Source: Burkholderiales bacterium
Lineage (GTDB): Bacteria > Pseudomonadota > Gammaproteobacteria > Burkholderiales > Burkholderiaceae
DNA length: 5,777 nucleotides
Reading direction: 5' to 3'
NCBI GenBank assembly: GCA_947371645.1
Contig: CANBQJ010000234.1
Span: 1-5,777 of the forward strand
Positions within the stretch are counted from its first letter, which is position 1. Every line of letters starts with the position of its first letter. Below the pieces are notes generated by a model, which made no database searches, was not told the origin of the DNA, and was given only the letters and a program-made list of their open reading frames with translations. Position numbers and translations under genes: made by a program. Positions 1 to 5,777 of this stretch are shown here, piece by piece.

Positions 1-81
1 CATCTTTTCAGGATAGGCCTTCAGGACTTCATCGATCAAAGCCTTGTTCGTGGCCTTGCGCTCTTCAACGGTCATGCTCAT
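1..81 (-). CDS. nifD: Nitrogenase MoFe protein alpha chain, N-terminal 27 codons (runs off the left edge)
   Basis: NifD is the alpha subunit of the cytoplasmic MoFe protein (dinitrogenase), which binds FeMo-co and reduces N2. Only the first 27 codons are present. They begin MSMTVEERK and end with AYPEKM, which matches the usual NifD start, where a short helix ends in a (V/A)YPEK motif. None of the cofactor or P-cluster ligands lies inside the window. In-frame ATGs occur at 105, 81 and 75. I chose 81 because GGAG (88-91) lies 6 nt upstream, whereas the ATG at 105 has no Shine-Dalgarno sequence. The gene follows nifH on the same strand after a 91-bp gap, the standard nifHD order, and is presumably expressed from the nifH sigma54 promoter. 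The identity rests on the short N-terminus plus position, and both point the same way. Confidence 0.88.
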   Translation of the reverse strand, partial: MSMTVEERKATNKALIDEVLKAYPEKM

Positions 82-109
82 GATGGACTCCAGTATTTGG
101 TTCATCTGA

Positions 110-161
110 GGGCGCCACCGCCAGGCCGGTCCGTGAAACCCGGCCCGGGCTGGCAGCGCCC
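110..161 (-). other. Inverted-repeat cluster (mRNA hairpin) between nifH and nifD
   Basis: The 91-bp nifH-nifD gap can fold into one long interrupted hairpin. The outer arms are GGGCGC (110-115) and GCGCCC (156-161), the middle arms GCCAG (120-124) and CTGGC (150-154), and the inner arms GCCGG (125-129) and CCGGC (140-144) around a 10-nt loop. There is no T-tract, so it does not look like an intrinsic terminator. In other diazotrophs such intercistronic structures are thought to stabilise or partly terminate the nifH transcript, giving more Fe protein than MoFe protein. That role is inferred here. Confidence 0.5.
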
Positions 162-172
162 CCTGCTCTCGG

Positions 173-1387
<1,215 letters not shown>

Positions 1388-1504
1388 TTACCGCGCACAA
1401 GCCCGTGTTCATCGGGGTTTCCGGGGCACAGGCCCCATTCAAGCGCAATGCAAACACCCGACCAAGCCACCTGGTTGATGCGCTGAAGGTGGCGGCCACA
1501 TGGC

Positions 1505-1520
1505 TGGTATGCCGATTGCA
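1505..1520 (+). promoter_or_regulatory. Sigma54 (-24/-12) promoter of the rightward operon
   Basis: The plus strand reads TGGTATGCCGATTGCA. Against TGGCACG-N4-TTGCW it keeps the invariant GG and GC at the right spacing and differs at two positions in the -24 block (C to T twice). It predicts a start near 1531, about 30 nt ahead of the ATG at 1560. Its position, directly upstream of a gene divergent from nifH, supports the call. Confidence 0.75.
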
Positions 1521-1559
1521 GAAGCAGCGGTGTCACCCAACCCTTGAAGGACCCTCGCC

Positions 1560-2168
1560 ATGACCGCGACCGCAGAACTCTCCCCCATCGACAAGACCGT
1601 GCTCGGTCCGCTCAACCAGAAGCGCCACCTGCAGAACCCCGTGTTCAAAGGCAGCACCCACAAGCCGGGTCGCGTGGGCTTTCGCGGTGAACTCGCGCTG
1701 CGCTTTTCCGTGCAAAAGGCCGACGAGGCCCGCCCACCCGAGCTGACCTGCGACCAGGTGCTGTCGGTGGCGCAAGAGGGTGACAAGACCCTGCCCTTCT
1801 TCGCTGGCTACCTGCTGTCGTTCGAGCACCTCAAGGACGTGGCCGAAGTGCTGGGCGACTCACTCAGTGCCGGTGGCAAGTACTTCCTGTTTTGCAACAA
1901 CATCGACCTGAGCAAGAAGTACCAGGTGCCTTACAAGGGCGCGATGTTCTATGTGCTGCCCATCGACGAAGCCACCGTCTACAACGAGTTGCTGGACCTG
2001 CTCTACCTCGAGCGCAACGACCTGAAGAAGCTGGACACGGCGGCCAAGCTCGATGCCATCGCCGACGCCGCCATCAAGTTCGACATCACCTTCGACACCA
2101 TCACCTACTCGGAAGGCCTGGCGCTGATGGGCCCGGTGCGCAACCCCAACGAAAACCGTCCGGTTTGA
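1560..2168 (+). CDS. nif-linked protein of unknown function (202 aa), under a sigma54 promoter
   Basis: I do not recognise this family. The product is a 202-residue soluble-looking protein with no signal peptide or membrane segment. The N-terminal 60 residues are basic and polar. A mixed central part (about 78-135) contains hydrophobic strands such as GKYFLFCNN and MFYVLPID. It is followed by a Leu/Asp/Lys-rich helical stretch (136-176) and a short polar tail. There are only two cysteines (64 and 112), and no Cys pair, P-loop or nucleotidyltransferase motif is apparent. ATG 1560 has GAAGGA 8 nt upstream and lies 40 bp after the -12 element. A helical-protein gene follows 20 bp downstream in the same operon. 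The location, divergent from nifH with a shared NifA site and its own -24/-12 promoter, implies expression during nitrogen fixation. A role in nitrogenase protection, regulation or electron supply would be a guess. The length and motifs do not suggest DraT. Confidence 0.85.
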   Translation: MTATAELSPIDKTVLGPLNQKRHLQNPVFKGSTHKPGRVGFRGELALRFSVQKADEARPPELTCDQVLSVAQEGDKTLPFFAGYLLSFEHLKDVAEVLGDSLSAGGKYFLFCNNIDLSKKYQVPYKGAMFYVLPIDEATVYNELLDLLYLERNDLKKLDTAAKLDAIADAAIKFDITFDTITYSEGLALMGPVRNPNENRPV

Positions 2169-2188
2169 CGCGCTGGGGGTGAGTGACG

Positions 2189-2548
2189 ATGTACCACCGC
2201 TCCCTCTACGACATCCTGATGGGCTGCGGCCAGACGGTGCGCACGCTCACGGCCCCCATGGAGGACGAGCACGAGCTCTTCTCCAGCGCGGGCACCTTGC
2301 GGGCGGTGGAGGCCCAGTTGCTGATCATGGCGCACACCTTGGGCAACGTGACGCCCATGCTGCACCAGCGCCTGCGTGACGTGGACTGGAACGGCTGGCA
2401 TGCCCTGCACGAGAAGCTGCGTGCAGGCATCCAACCGCGTCGCGAGGAGACCTGGTACGCCGTCAATGGCCTGGTGCCGCAAACCATGGCCTTGCTGCAC
2501 ACCGTGCGCAAGCAGCACCCGGACTGGTTCGAGATCGATTACGGCTGA
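2189..2548 (+). CDS. HepT-like (DUF86-type) helical protein lacking the RX4HXY motif, nif-linked
   Basis: This is a 119-residue, probably all-helical protein. By eye it aligns without gaps in its middle to HepT/DUF86 proteins, the toxin or partner half of MNT-HepT modules: TLRAVEAQLLIMAHTL (36-51) matches the family's TLRAVE..L..IGEA helix, and DVDWNGWHALHE (64-75) matches DIPW..IIGLRN. The RX4HXY motif that should follow is gone: the three positions are His74, Ala79 and Ile81. No MNT nucleotidyltransferase is adjacent; the upstream partner is the unknown 202-aa protein, 20 bp away. The frame is open from a GTG at 2183, but I prefer ATG 2189 because GGTGA (2178-2182) is 6 nt ahead. The 3' end overlaps the convergent membrane-protein gene by 10 bp. 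If the fold is right, it is probably a non-toxic, binding-only relative recruited to the nif regulon. The family assignment is from memory of the alignment and is tentative. Confidence 0.75.
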   Translation: MYHRSLYDILMGCGQTVRTLTAPMEDEHELFSSAGTLRAVEAQLLIMAHTLGNVTPMLHQRLRDVDWNGWHALHEKLRAGIQPRREETWYAVNGLVPQTMALLHTVRKQHPDWFEIDYG

Positions 2549-2799
2549 GGCTGGCGGTCGTACCAGATGATGGCCGCCGTCAGCCCGACGCCCAGGGCAT
2601 ACAGCAGCCAGGTGGCATCGACTGCATAGGGGTAGAGCATCAAGGCCAGGCCCAGCCAGCGCACGGTGGGCTTGCCGCCGCGCTTGCCCCGGTAGTAGGC
2701 CCACAGGCCCACCAGGCCGAACACAATGGCCCCCAGGATGTAGGCCATCGAAGGCATCTCCAGGCCCAGGGCCTGCAGGTTGGCGGTCAGTTCAGGCAT
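2539..2799 (-). CDS. Small conserved membrane protein (86 aa)
   Basis: This is a short hydrophobic protein with a first membrane helix at about 18-36, a basic loop (RGKRGGK, 37-43), and a second hydrophobic block (about 48-80) that could form one long or two short helices around a YPY motif. Small inner-membrane proteins of this type are common in proteobacteria, and I know no established function. It begins 15 bp after the SRAP-family gene stop and is probably the last gene of that operon. AAGGG (2811-2815) lies 11 nt upstream of ATG 2799, which is rather far. An internal ATG at residue 18, with GGAG 9 nt before it, would give a 69-residue product starting at the membrane helix, so the start is uncertain. 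The 3' end overlaps the convergent HepT-like gene by 10 bp. Confidence 0.75.
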   Translation of the reverse strand: MPELTANLQALGLEMPSMAYILGAIVFGLVGLWAYYRGKRGGKPTVRWLGLALMLYPYAVDATWLLYALGVGLTAAIIWYDRQPQP

Positions 2800-2814
2800 G
2801 GTGCGGGTTGCCCT

Positions 2815-3468
2815 TCAAGCGCGTGCGCGCGGCGGCATGGGGGCTTCCTGGGCGACCAGGCGCTCTGCGGGGTAGGCCGTCAACATGCCCATCATGTCTT
2901 GCGGCGCGCAGCCCAGCCAGCGGCCGTAATCGGCCTCGTCCAGGATGGCCACCATCTGCTTGTCGCCAGCCGGCGTCTGAAATCGCCGCATGAGCGCGTG
3001 CTCGCCCACATCCACGGTGAGCATGGTGAAACTCAGCACCTCCACCCCGTTGAGCGCCCACCAGCGCGACCACAGCCCGGCGATGCCCAAGGGCGCGCCG
3101 TCTTGCCGGGAGATCTTCCAGCGCACCGCCTTGCCGGTTTCCCAGCTGGGCTCGCCTATCCATTCCGCAGGAATGATGCAGCGCTGCCCCTTGTGCCAGG
3201 CATCTTTGAAGCTGGAGCGCTCTGGCGCCGTTCTGGCGCGGGCATTGAAGGTGCGACGGGCCAGGGTCGGGTCCTTGGCCCAATAGGGCAGCAAGCCGAA
3301 CTGGCCCAGGAAGGCCTGCCGGTCGACGCCCTGGCTCGCGTCCTGCAATATCGCAGGCGCCAGGTCACAAGGCCAGGTCTCTGAGGGGTAGGACACGGCG
3401 TCCAGTGCCACGCCAAAATGCTGGCGCATGCGGGCCATGTCCGACAGCGGGCTGAAGTGGGTGGACAT
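2815..3468 (-). CDS. SRAP-family (HMCES/YedK-like) protein with catalytic Cys replaced by Ser
   Basis: SRAP proteins detect abasic sites in single-stranded DNA and form a protective thiazolidine crosslink through Cys2, using an Asn, a Glu and a His. The fold is recognisable: FGLLPYWAKD (58-67), FNARART with Asn75 (74-80), RCIIPAEWIGEP with Glu106 (97-108), LGIAGLW (127-133) and SFTMLTVD (147-154). The active site is not intact. The protein starts MSTHF where active members start MC(S/T)HY or MCGRY, so residue 2 is Ser (codon TCC, one base from TGC). At the His position of the MRRFH-type motif it reads MRRFQ, giving Gln164. I chose ATG 3468 rather than the open-frame start at 3519 because MSTHF aligns with the family N-terminus. 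The length (217 aa) is normal. It probably lost crosslinking but may still bind DNA. It lies between the SDR gene and the small membrane protein, all on the same strand. Confidence 0.9.
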   Translation of the reverse strand: MSTHFSPLSDMARMRQHFGVALDAVSYPSETWPCDLAPAILQDASQGVDRQAFLGQFGLLPYWAKDPTLARRTFNARARTAPERSSFKDAWHKGQRCIIPAEWIGEPSWETGKAVRWKISRQDGAPLGIAGLWSRWWALNGVEVLSFTMLTVDVGEHALMRRFQTPAGDKQMVAILDEADYGRWLGCAPQDMMGMLTAYPAERLVAQEAPMPPRARA

Positions 3469-3534
3469 GAACCCCAGTCTACTGAGCTTTTTGTTGCTCG
3501 CCCCCCACGGCCGCGCCAATCAGTTGGACACAGC

Positions 3535-4647
3535 TCAGGCCAGCTGTTGCGCCTGGCGCCATTGCCGGGCCGTGCAAGCCAGCGATTGGGCCACATCCGG
3601 ATGGGCGATGCCCTGGCGCAGGCCCCAGCGCACCGAGGCGGCCGGGTCGGGCGGCGTGTCGACAATGAAGTTCAGGGATTCGGCCGATGTGCCCATCAAG
3701 GCCGGCACCCCGGGCAGCTTCAGCAGGCTGCCCAGCACCCACTTGGGCAGGTGCCCCACCGCCCTGGGCCCGCCCATGGCCCCAGACAGCAGGTTGACCG
3801 ACGTGCGCAGAGACGGCGAGGCCGGGTCCATCAGCAGGTGTTCGGGCATGCCTTCGTCGGGGGCCAGCAGCAGCGCCACGGTGTAGCGCGCCACATACTG
3901 CCCCGTCACCCAAGGCACGGCGTGCGCGGGCGAGCCCGGCACCAGCCGCAAGAGGCCGCGCTGGATGGCCTGCAAGATGCCGACCACGGCCGATTGTTCG
4001 GGCACCTCGGGCAAGGTGGCGTCGCCGATCACCGTGGCGGGGTGGATCCAGGTCACAGGCAGCTCGCCAGGCTGGCGCAGCGTGGGGTGCAGGCTCAGGT
4101 AGGCCTGGACCTTGGACACCTCGTAGGCGCCCCATTGCCGGGCTGCAGCGGCCCAATCCACCTGGGGCTGACGCAGGCCCATGCCATCGAGGTGCCCCGG
4201 CACCTGGCTCAGAAAGCCGCACACGCCGACAAAGCGCTGAACGGCCCCCTGCCGAACGGCCCAGGCGTGCAGGCGCAAGGTGCCCTGCACGTTCACCTCA
4301 TGGGCATCGGCCCAGCGCAAATGCCAGCCCCACAGGGCCGCCAGGTGAACCACGCAGGTCACGGCATGCAAGCGGCTCAGCGCGTCGGCGTCCCAACCGA
4401 AGTCGGGCAAGGCGAAATCGGTGGCCACGCAGTCGACGCCCTGTGTGGCCACGCCCTGCTGGGTCAGCCAGCGCTGCAGCGTGGGCCACTGACGAGCCGG
4501 ATCACGCAGCGTGATCAGCACCCGATGCCCGGTGCGCAACCAGTCTCTGAGCACCTGGCGCCCGATCTGGCCGGTGGCGCCGGTGAGCAGCAAAACCGGC
4601 TGTGCGCCAGCGGCGGTGGGGGTCGTGGGGGTGGTGTGGGTAAGCAT
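3535..4647 (-). CDS. NAD(P)-dependent SDR-superfamily oxidoreductase/epimerase (extended or atypical type)
   Basis: This is a Rossmann-fold protein of 370 residues. The nucleotide-binding motif TGATGQIG is at 22-29, and the adenine-pocket strand ends in VVHLAALWGW (99-108). It has a VNVQGT helix start (119-123 region), YEVSK (175-179) as the YxxxK catalytic pair, and IHPATVIGD (201-209), which corresponds to the hPxxvyG strand of extended SDRs. The segment before the Tyr reads VCGFLSQVPG instead of a clear SS/ST, so the catalytic Ser is uncertain (Ser147 is nearest). The substrate is unknown. No convincing Shine-Dalgarno precedes ATG 4647. Upstream is a -35/-10 pair with a 20-bp spacer holding a 16-bp palindrome, next to a divergent merR-type gene, so this gene is the likely target of that regulator. 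Sixty-six bp separate it from the SRAP-family gene downstream, with which it may be co-transcribed. Confidence 0.88.
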   Translation of the reverse strand: MLTHTTPTTPTAAGAQPVLLLTGATGQIGRQVLRDWLRTGHRVLITLRDPARQWPTLQRWLTQQGVATQGVDCVATDFALPDFGWDADALSRLHAVTCVVHLAALWGWHLRWADAHEVNVQGTLRLHAWAVRQGAVQRFVGVCGFLSQVPGHLDGMGLRQPQVDWAAAARQWGAYEVSKVQAYLSLHPTLRQPGELPVTWIHPATVIGDATLPEVPEQSAVVGILQAIQRGLLRLVPGSPAHAVPWVTGQYVARYTVALLLAPDEGMPEHLLMDPASPSLRTSVNLLSGAMGGPRAVGHLPKWVLGSLLKLPGVPALMGTSAESLNFIVDTPPDPAASVRWGLRQGIAHPDVAQSLACTARQWRQAQQLA

Positions 4648-4676
4648 GTGTCCGGCCCGGTGTTGGAGGTGGACGG

Positions 4677-4708
4677 ATGCTAAAGTCTGGAGTTAACTCC
4701 AGAGTCAA
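4677..4708 (-). promoter_or_regulatory. MerR-type promoter of the SDR gene (long 20-bp spacer)
   Basis: On the minus strand there is a -35 box TTGACT (4708-4703), a 20-bp spacer and a -10 box TAGCAT (4682-4677). Spacers of 19-20 bp are too long for sigma70 alone and are the mark of promoters that MerR-family activators untwist. The predicted start is near 4670, about 23 nt ahead of the SDR ATG. Confidence 0.72.
4687..4702. promoter_or_regulatory. Palindromic MerR-family operator
   Basis: CTGGAGTTAACTCCAG is a perfect 16-bp palindrome. It lies inside the promoter spacer beside the -35 box of the SDR gene and ends 8 bp before the regulator ATG at 4711. This placement allows both activation of the SDR gene and autoregulation of the regulator. 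Confidence 0.8.
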
Positions 4709-4710
4709 GC

Positions 4711-5097
4711 ATGAAAATCGGCGAGCTCTCCAAACAGACCGGCGTGAGCGTGGACGCCCTGCGCTTCTACGAAGACAAAGGCCTGCTGACGCCCACGGGC
4801 CGAACGGAATCCGGCTACCGCGTCTACGCGCCCACGATGGTGGCGCAGGTGAACTTCATCAAGTCGGCCCAGGCGCTGGGCTTTTCGCTGCAAGAGATTC
4901 TGGACGTGATGCCAGCCCTGACCACGGGTGGCTTGCAGCTGGATGACCTGCGTCAGCGCATGCGCGACAAACTGGCCGCGCTGGACGAGCAGATCGGGCG
5001 GCTGCAACAACTGCGCGCCGACGTGCTGGGCACGATGGAGATGCTGCGTTGCGATGGGGGGGCGATGTTGAACCCGCAGGATTTGAGCCGGCCGTGA
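4711..5097 (+). CDS. MerR-family transcriptional regulator
   Basis: This is a 128-residue DNA-binding activator. The N-terminus MKIGELSKQTGVSVDALRFY (1-20) is the MerR winged-helix HTH, followed by the wing with SGYRVY (34-39) and the second helix pair ending ALGFSLQEI (55-63). A dimerisation coiled coil runs from about 76 to 112. Metal-sensing members use two or three cysteines near residues 79 and 112-125. Here only Cys114 is present, so a heavy-metal ligand is unlikely and an organic or redox signal is more plausible. The start is fixed by the canonical N-terminus, but only a weak AGAG lies upstream. Its own promoter was not identified. The divergent SDR gene shares the palindromic operator 8 bp upstream, which makes that gene its probable target. 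Confidence 0.93.
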   Translation: MKIGELSKQTGVSVDALRFYEDKGLLTPTGRTESGYRVYAPTMVAQVNFIKSAQALGFSLQEILDVMPALTTGGLQLDDLRQRMRDKLAALDEQIGRLQQLRADVLGTMEMLRCDGGAMLNPQDLSRP

Positions 5098-5128
5098 GCT
5101 GGCTGGATTGAGCGCCCAGAAACAACAA

Positions 5129-5151
5129 AGCCCAACCTTGTGGGCTGGGCT
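5129..5151 (-). terminator. Intrinsic terminator of the original tRNA-Thr gene (minus strand)
   Basis: On the minus strand AGCCCAGCC and GGTTGGGCT form a 9-bp stem (one G.U pair) with a CACAA loop, followed by TTGTTGTTT. It lies 17 nt past the CCA of the tRNA fragment. On the plus strand the same stem has an A-C mismatch and a poorer T-run, so it fits the tRNA direction better. It may still also stop read-through from the MerR gene. Confidence 0.65.
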
Positions 5152-5167
5152 AAGTGTTTGATTTGAA

Positions 5168-5215
5168 TGGTGCCGGAGAAAGGAATCTAACCCTCGACCT
5201 TCTCATTACGAATGG
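5168..5215 (-). pseudogene. 3' fragment of a tRNA-Thr(CGU) gene: probable attachment site (attL)
   Basis: The minus strand carries the second half of a tRNA. It has the anticodon loop TTCGTAA (anticodon CGT at 5210-5208), a variable region AAGGTCG, a T-arm GAGGG-TTAGATT-CCTTT, an acceptor 3' strand CTCCGGC, discriminator A and an encoded CCA (5170-5168). It is not a functional tRNA. The T-loop has A where C56 is nearly invariant, the anticodon stem is mismatched, and upstream no D-arm of normal length can be formed (about 3 nt short). A 3' tRNA fragment directly before an integrase gene is the usual trace of site-specific integration into a tRNA gene. E. coli thrW, also tRNA-Thr(CGU), is a well-known phage target. 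Confidence 0.8.
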
Positions 5216-5263
5216 TAAGCACACCATAGATTTCATCGGCATCCTGGCGCGATTTCCTATTTG

Positions 5264-5282
5264 TTGGCACAATTTTGGCACA
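5264..5282. repeat. Two tandem TTGGCACA motifs 11 bp apart upstream of the integrase
   Basis: TTGGCACA occurs at 5264-5271 and 5275-5282, about one helical turn apart, between the tRNA fragment and the integrase ATG. Such short repeats next to an attachment core could be arm-type sites for the integrase or an operator for its gene. The same bases also resemble a sigma54 element. Confidence 0.4.
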
Positions 5283-5303
5283 GTGACCAACGAATGAGGG
5301 ACG

Positions 5304-5777
5304 ATGGCAGCCATCAACAAGCGCGGGCCGCATCAGTGGCGCGCACAGATCCGCAAGAACGGTTTCCCGCCGCAGAGCAAGACCTTCACCACCAAAGCGG
5401 AGGCTGAAGCCTGGGTGCAGATGACCGAATCGGAAATGACCCGTGGCGTGTGGGTCAGCCGAGGTGAGGCCGAGTCCACAACGCTGGATGAGGCTTTGAA
5501 GCGGTACGAACTGGAAATCACGCCAGGAAAGAAAACAGCCAACGGCGAGAAGTCGTTCATTCGCATACTGCGCGCCACCAGCCTGGCCAAGCGCTCTCTG
5601 GCCTCGATCAGAAGCACTGACGTCGCCCAACTTCGCGATGCCTGGCTGAAAGATGGGTACGCACCGGCTACGGTTGTGCGCAGGCTGGCCCTGCTCTCTC
5701 ACGTGTTCAGCATCGCTCGCAAGGAGTGGGGCATGGAGAGCCTGTCCAACCCCATCGAGGTGGTGCGCAAGCCCCAA
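5304..5777 (+). CDS. Tyrosine-recombinase-type phage/island integrase, N-terminal part (runs off the right edge)
   Basis: The frame is open from ATG 5304 to the window end (158 codons, no stop). The first 50 residues, MAAINKRGPHQWRAQIRKNG followed by a KTF.TK.EAEAW stretch, form the small three-strand arm-binding domain of phage-type integrases. Residues from about 60 to 158 resemble the helical core-binding (SAM-like) domain, with the typical T.AQLRDAWL...APATVVRRLALLSHVFSIARKEWGM pattern and NP(I/V)..V at its end. The catalytic R-H-R-Y domain is outside the window. An in-frame TGA at 5295 excludes an earlier start, and GAGGG lies 3 nt ahead. The gene begins 88 bp inside the tRNA-Thr fragment, points away from it and so marks the left end of an integrated element. 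Whether it is a prophage or another genomic island cannot be seen. Confidence 0.9.
   Translation, partial: MAAINKRGPHQWRAQIRKNGFPPQSKTFTTKAEAEAWVQMTESEMTRGVWVSRGEAESTTLDEALKRYELEITPGKKTANGEKSFIRILRATSLAKRSLASIRSTDVAQLRDAWLKDGYAPATVVRRLALLSHVFSIARKEWGMESLSNPIEVVRKPQ

Noticed and set aside
1560..2168. The 1560 gene as draT (dinitrogenase reductase ADP-ribosyltransferase)
   Set aside because: The position beside nifH and Arg102 in NifH made this attractive, but the protein is shorter than DraT and I see none of the DraT N-terminal motifs or an NAD-binding signature.
3418..4683. A 421-codon open frame on the plus strand, the longest in the window
   Set aside because: It is a mirror frame of the SDR gene. 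Its product is a Gly/His/Arg/Gln-rich sequence with no domain, whereas the opposite strand shows a full Rossmann protein with TGxxGxxG and YxxxK.
5168..5244. A complete, functional tRNA-Thr(CGU) gene, since GCCGATG at about 5242-5236 (minus strand) could start an acceptor stem
   Set aside because: Between GCCGATG and the anticodon loop about 3 nt are missing, no proper D-arm can be drawn, two acceptor pairs fail and the T-loop lacks C56. Only the 3' half is tRNA-like.
5187..5777. A 196-codon open frame on the minus strand over the integrase
   Set aside because: It is antisense to the integrase and runs through the tRNA fragment. The plus-strand frame has clear integrase arm- and core-binding domain patterns.

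Overview
The window looks like chromosomal DNA of a high-GC, nitrogen-fixing betaproteobacterium, probably of the order Burkholderiales. This rests on the NifH sequence type, the G/C-rich third codon positions and the remnant of a tRNA-Thr(CGU)-like gene. The genus cannot be fixed from the sequence alone.

Left part (1-2548), the nif locus. The nitrogenase Fe-protein gene nifH and the first 27 codons of nifD are read leftwards. A 505-bp control region (1055-1559) separates nifH from a rightward two-gene operon. That region has a textbook nif layout: a sigma54 -24/-12 promoter for nifH, a perfect IHF-consensus site, a perfect NifA upstream activator sequence (TGT-N10-ACA), and a second, oppositely directed -24/-12 element just before the rightward operon. 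That operon encodes a 202-residue protein I do not recognise and a 119-residue helical protein that aligns with the HepT/DUF86 fold but has lost the RX4HXY active-site motif. The shared control region suggests both are made under nitrogen-fixing conditions. They are the best candidates here for undescribed nitrogenase-associated functions.

Middle part (2539-5097), apparently ordinary accessory chromosome. Three leftward genes form a likely operon: an SDR-type NAD(P)-binding protein, a SRAP-family (HMCES/YedK-like) protein whose catalytic Cys2 is Ser and whose active-site His is Gln, and a small membrane protein. The membrane protein gene converges on and overlaps the nif-side operon by 10 bp. 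A MerR-family regulator is read divergently from the SDR gene. The 20-bp spacer of the SDR promoter carries a perfect 16-bp palindrome, the usual arrangement for MerR-type activation of the divergent gene.

Right part (5098-5777), the edge of an integrated element. A hairpin terminator and a 48-nt degenerate 3' end of a tRNA-Thr(CGU) gene, both on the minus strand, are followed by the first 158 codons of a tyrosine-recombinase-type integrase that runs off the window. I read the tRNA fragment as the left attachment site of a genomic island or prophage extending rightwards. The nif genes would then be on the flank rather than inside this element.
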